This document shows positions 63,344 to 64,000 of a DNA stretch of 64,000 nt, piece by piece. Origin of the DNA: Actinomyces lilanjuaniae (GTDB lineage: Bacteria; Actinomycetota; Actinomycetes; Actinomycetales; Actinomycetaceae); assembly GCF_003606385.1 (NCBI RefSeq), contig NZ_CP032514.1, forward strand, positions 1,054,001 through 1,118,000, read 5' to 3'. Position 1 is the first letter of the stretch, and each line of letters opens with the position of its first letter. The notes below the pieces were generated by a model. That model did not search any database. It saw only the letters and a list, made by a program, of their open reading frames with translations, and had not been told where the DNA came from. The translations under genes and the position numbers were made by a program.

Positions 63344-64000
63344 GTGAGCCTGTCGCAGGACGCCGATCATGAGAGCCGGGACCAGCAGGCCAGCGAGGGA
63401 GGTGTCCAGCAACCGGGGGACGAGCCGCCCCTGCCGCCCTCTATCCCTCCGCGTCGCAGTCCCGCTCCTGTCATCGTCCCGGTGCGGCGGCGCTCCTCAC
63501 GCGCGGTGGCCTGCCTGGGGCTCATCGTCACCGTCCTCCTGGTGACGGCCCTGTTCAAGACCTTTGTCCTCCAGACGTACACGATCCCCTCGGCGTCCAT
63601 GGAGGACACCCTCAGTGTCGGGGACCAGGTGGCGGTGACCATGTATGACTCGGGACAGGTCGAGCGTGGTGACGTCATTGTCTTTACCGATCCGGGCGGG
63701 TGGCTCGACGTCACTGAGCCCACGGGCCTGCACAGGGTCCTCCAGGAGGCGCTTGTCGCCCTGCGTCTGCTACCCCAGGACACGGGTCACCACCTCATCA
63801 AGCGTGTCATCGGCGTGGGCGGGGACCACGTCGTCTCCGACGGGCAAGGGGTACTGTCCGTTAACGGGACCGTCGTGGAGGAGACCTACCTCAGGGACGG
63901 CGAGCTGGCCTCACTGACCGCCTTCGACGTGACCGTGCCGGAGGGGTACGTCTGGGTCATGGGGGACAACCGCTCCAACTCGGCGGACTCCCGCTACCAC
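63344..64000 (+). CDS. lepB: Signal peptidase I (second copy), truncated by the window end
   Basis: The frame is open through the right edge (219 codons seen). It has a Pro/Gln/Asp-rich N-terminus, one TM (ACLGLIVTVLLVTALFKTFV), the catalytic Ser in IPSASMEDT, the Lys in HHLIKRVIGVGGD, and GDNRSNSADSR at the edge. It is clearly homologous to the first copy along the catalytic domain (for example TMYDSGQVERGDVIVFTDP versus TMYDSQDIERGDIVVFTDP), but its N-terminus is unrelated and shorter. The GTG start has GGAGGGA 4-5 nt upstream. Two signal peptidases around rplS suggest a local duplication with possible division of substrates. Confidence 0.92.
   Translation, partial: MSLSQDADHESRDQQASEGGVQQPGDEPPLPPSIPPRRSPAPVIVPVRRRSSRAVACLGLIVTVLLVTALFKTFVLQTYTIPSASMEDTLSVGDQVAVTMYDSGQVERGDVIVFTDPGGWLDVTEPTGLHRVLQEALVALRLLPQDTGHHLIKRVIGVGGDHVVSDGQGVLSVNGTVVEETYLRDGELASLTAFDVTVPEGYVWVMGDNRSNSADSRYH

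Overview
This 64 kb window is GC-rich chromosomal DNA from an actinomycete. The Mpa-Pup-PafA pupylation genes, an actinobacterial translational-type T-box before ileS, an iron-sulfur APS reductase operon with a cysteine-containing leader peptide, and the rpsP-khpA-rimM-trmD-rplS order all point to Actinomycetota. The overall gene style suggests Actinomycetaceae (Actinomyces or a close relative); the genus is inference. I see no rRNA, tRNA, CRISPR array, insertion sequence or prophage.

Layout. 0-3.2 kb: the 3' part of a LacI-type regulator, then an accessory patch with a GAD-like/DUF1851 immunity gene coupled to an Ntox15-like nuclease toxin gene, plus the tail of a second immunity paralogue abutting valS. 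3.2-10.6 kb: valS, a Fic C-terminal remnant, then mpa, pup and pafA, with neither dop nor the 20S proteasome genes between them. 10.6-18.5 kb: a seven-gene sulfate assimilation operon on the minus strand (sir, cysH, cysD, cysN, cobA, tauE-like, cbiX-like) behind a promoter and a 29-residue leader peptide ending in tandem cysteines. 18.6-24 kb: a MacB/FtsX-type exporter, proC and a YuiF-like antiporter. 24-35 kb: an SDR, a one-TM protein, T-box/ileS, a nitronate monooxygenase-like gene, an MBL-fold hydrolase, a repeat-rich non-coding stretch, and folC. 35-40 kb: a trehalose PTS locus (treA, treB with a fused EIIA, treR) with paired TreR-like operators. 40-44.5 kb: ndk, an MFS transporter and a NatAB-type ABC exporter. 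44.7-52.7 kb: smc, ftsY and ffh, the chromosome-segregation and SRP genes. 52.7-54.5 kb: a two-gene ATPase/TOPRIM-like cassette, a candidate anti-phage system. 54.6-58.4 kb: an ABC exporter with its own two-component system and a palindromic operator. 58.7-64 kb: rpsP, khpA, rimM, trmD (fused to a GNAT domain), lepB, rplS, and a second lepB running off the end.

A cross-cutting feature is that seven genes (toxin, FtsX permease, proC, ileS, treA, treB, smc) are each broken by frameshifts. All twelve can be repaired by adding one G or C to a short G/C run, and repair restores conserved motifs. Since ileS and smc should be functional, these are more likely residual homopolymer errors in the sequence than real gene decay. 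Coordinates for these genes span the whole repaired gene.

Several genes (leader peptide, the monooxygenase, smc, the 48.9 kb gene, ftsY, the defence ATPase) have a -10-like hexamer 6-7 nt before the start codon and no Shine-Dalgarno sequence, which suggests leaderless transcripts.
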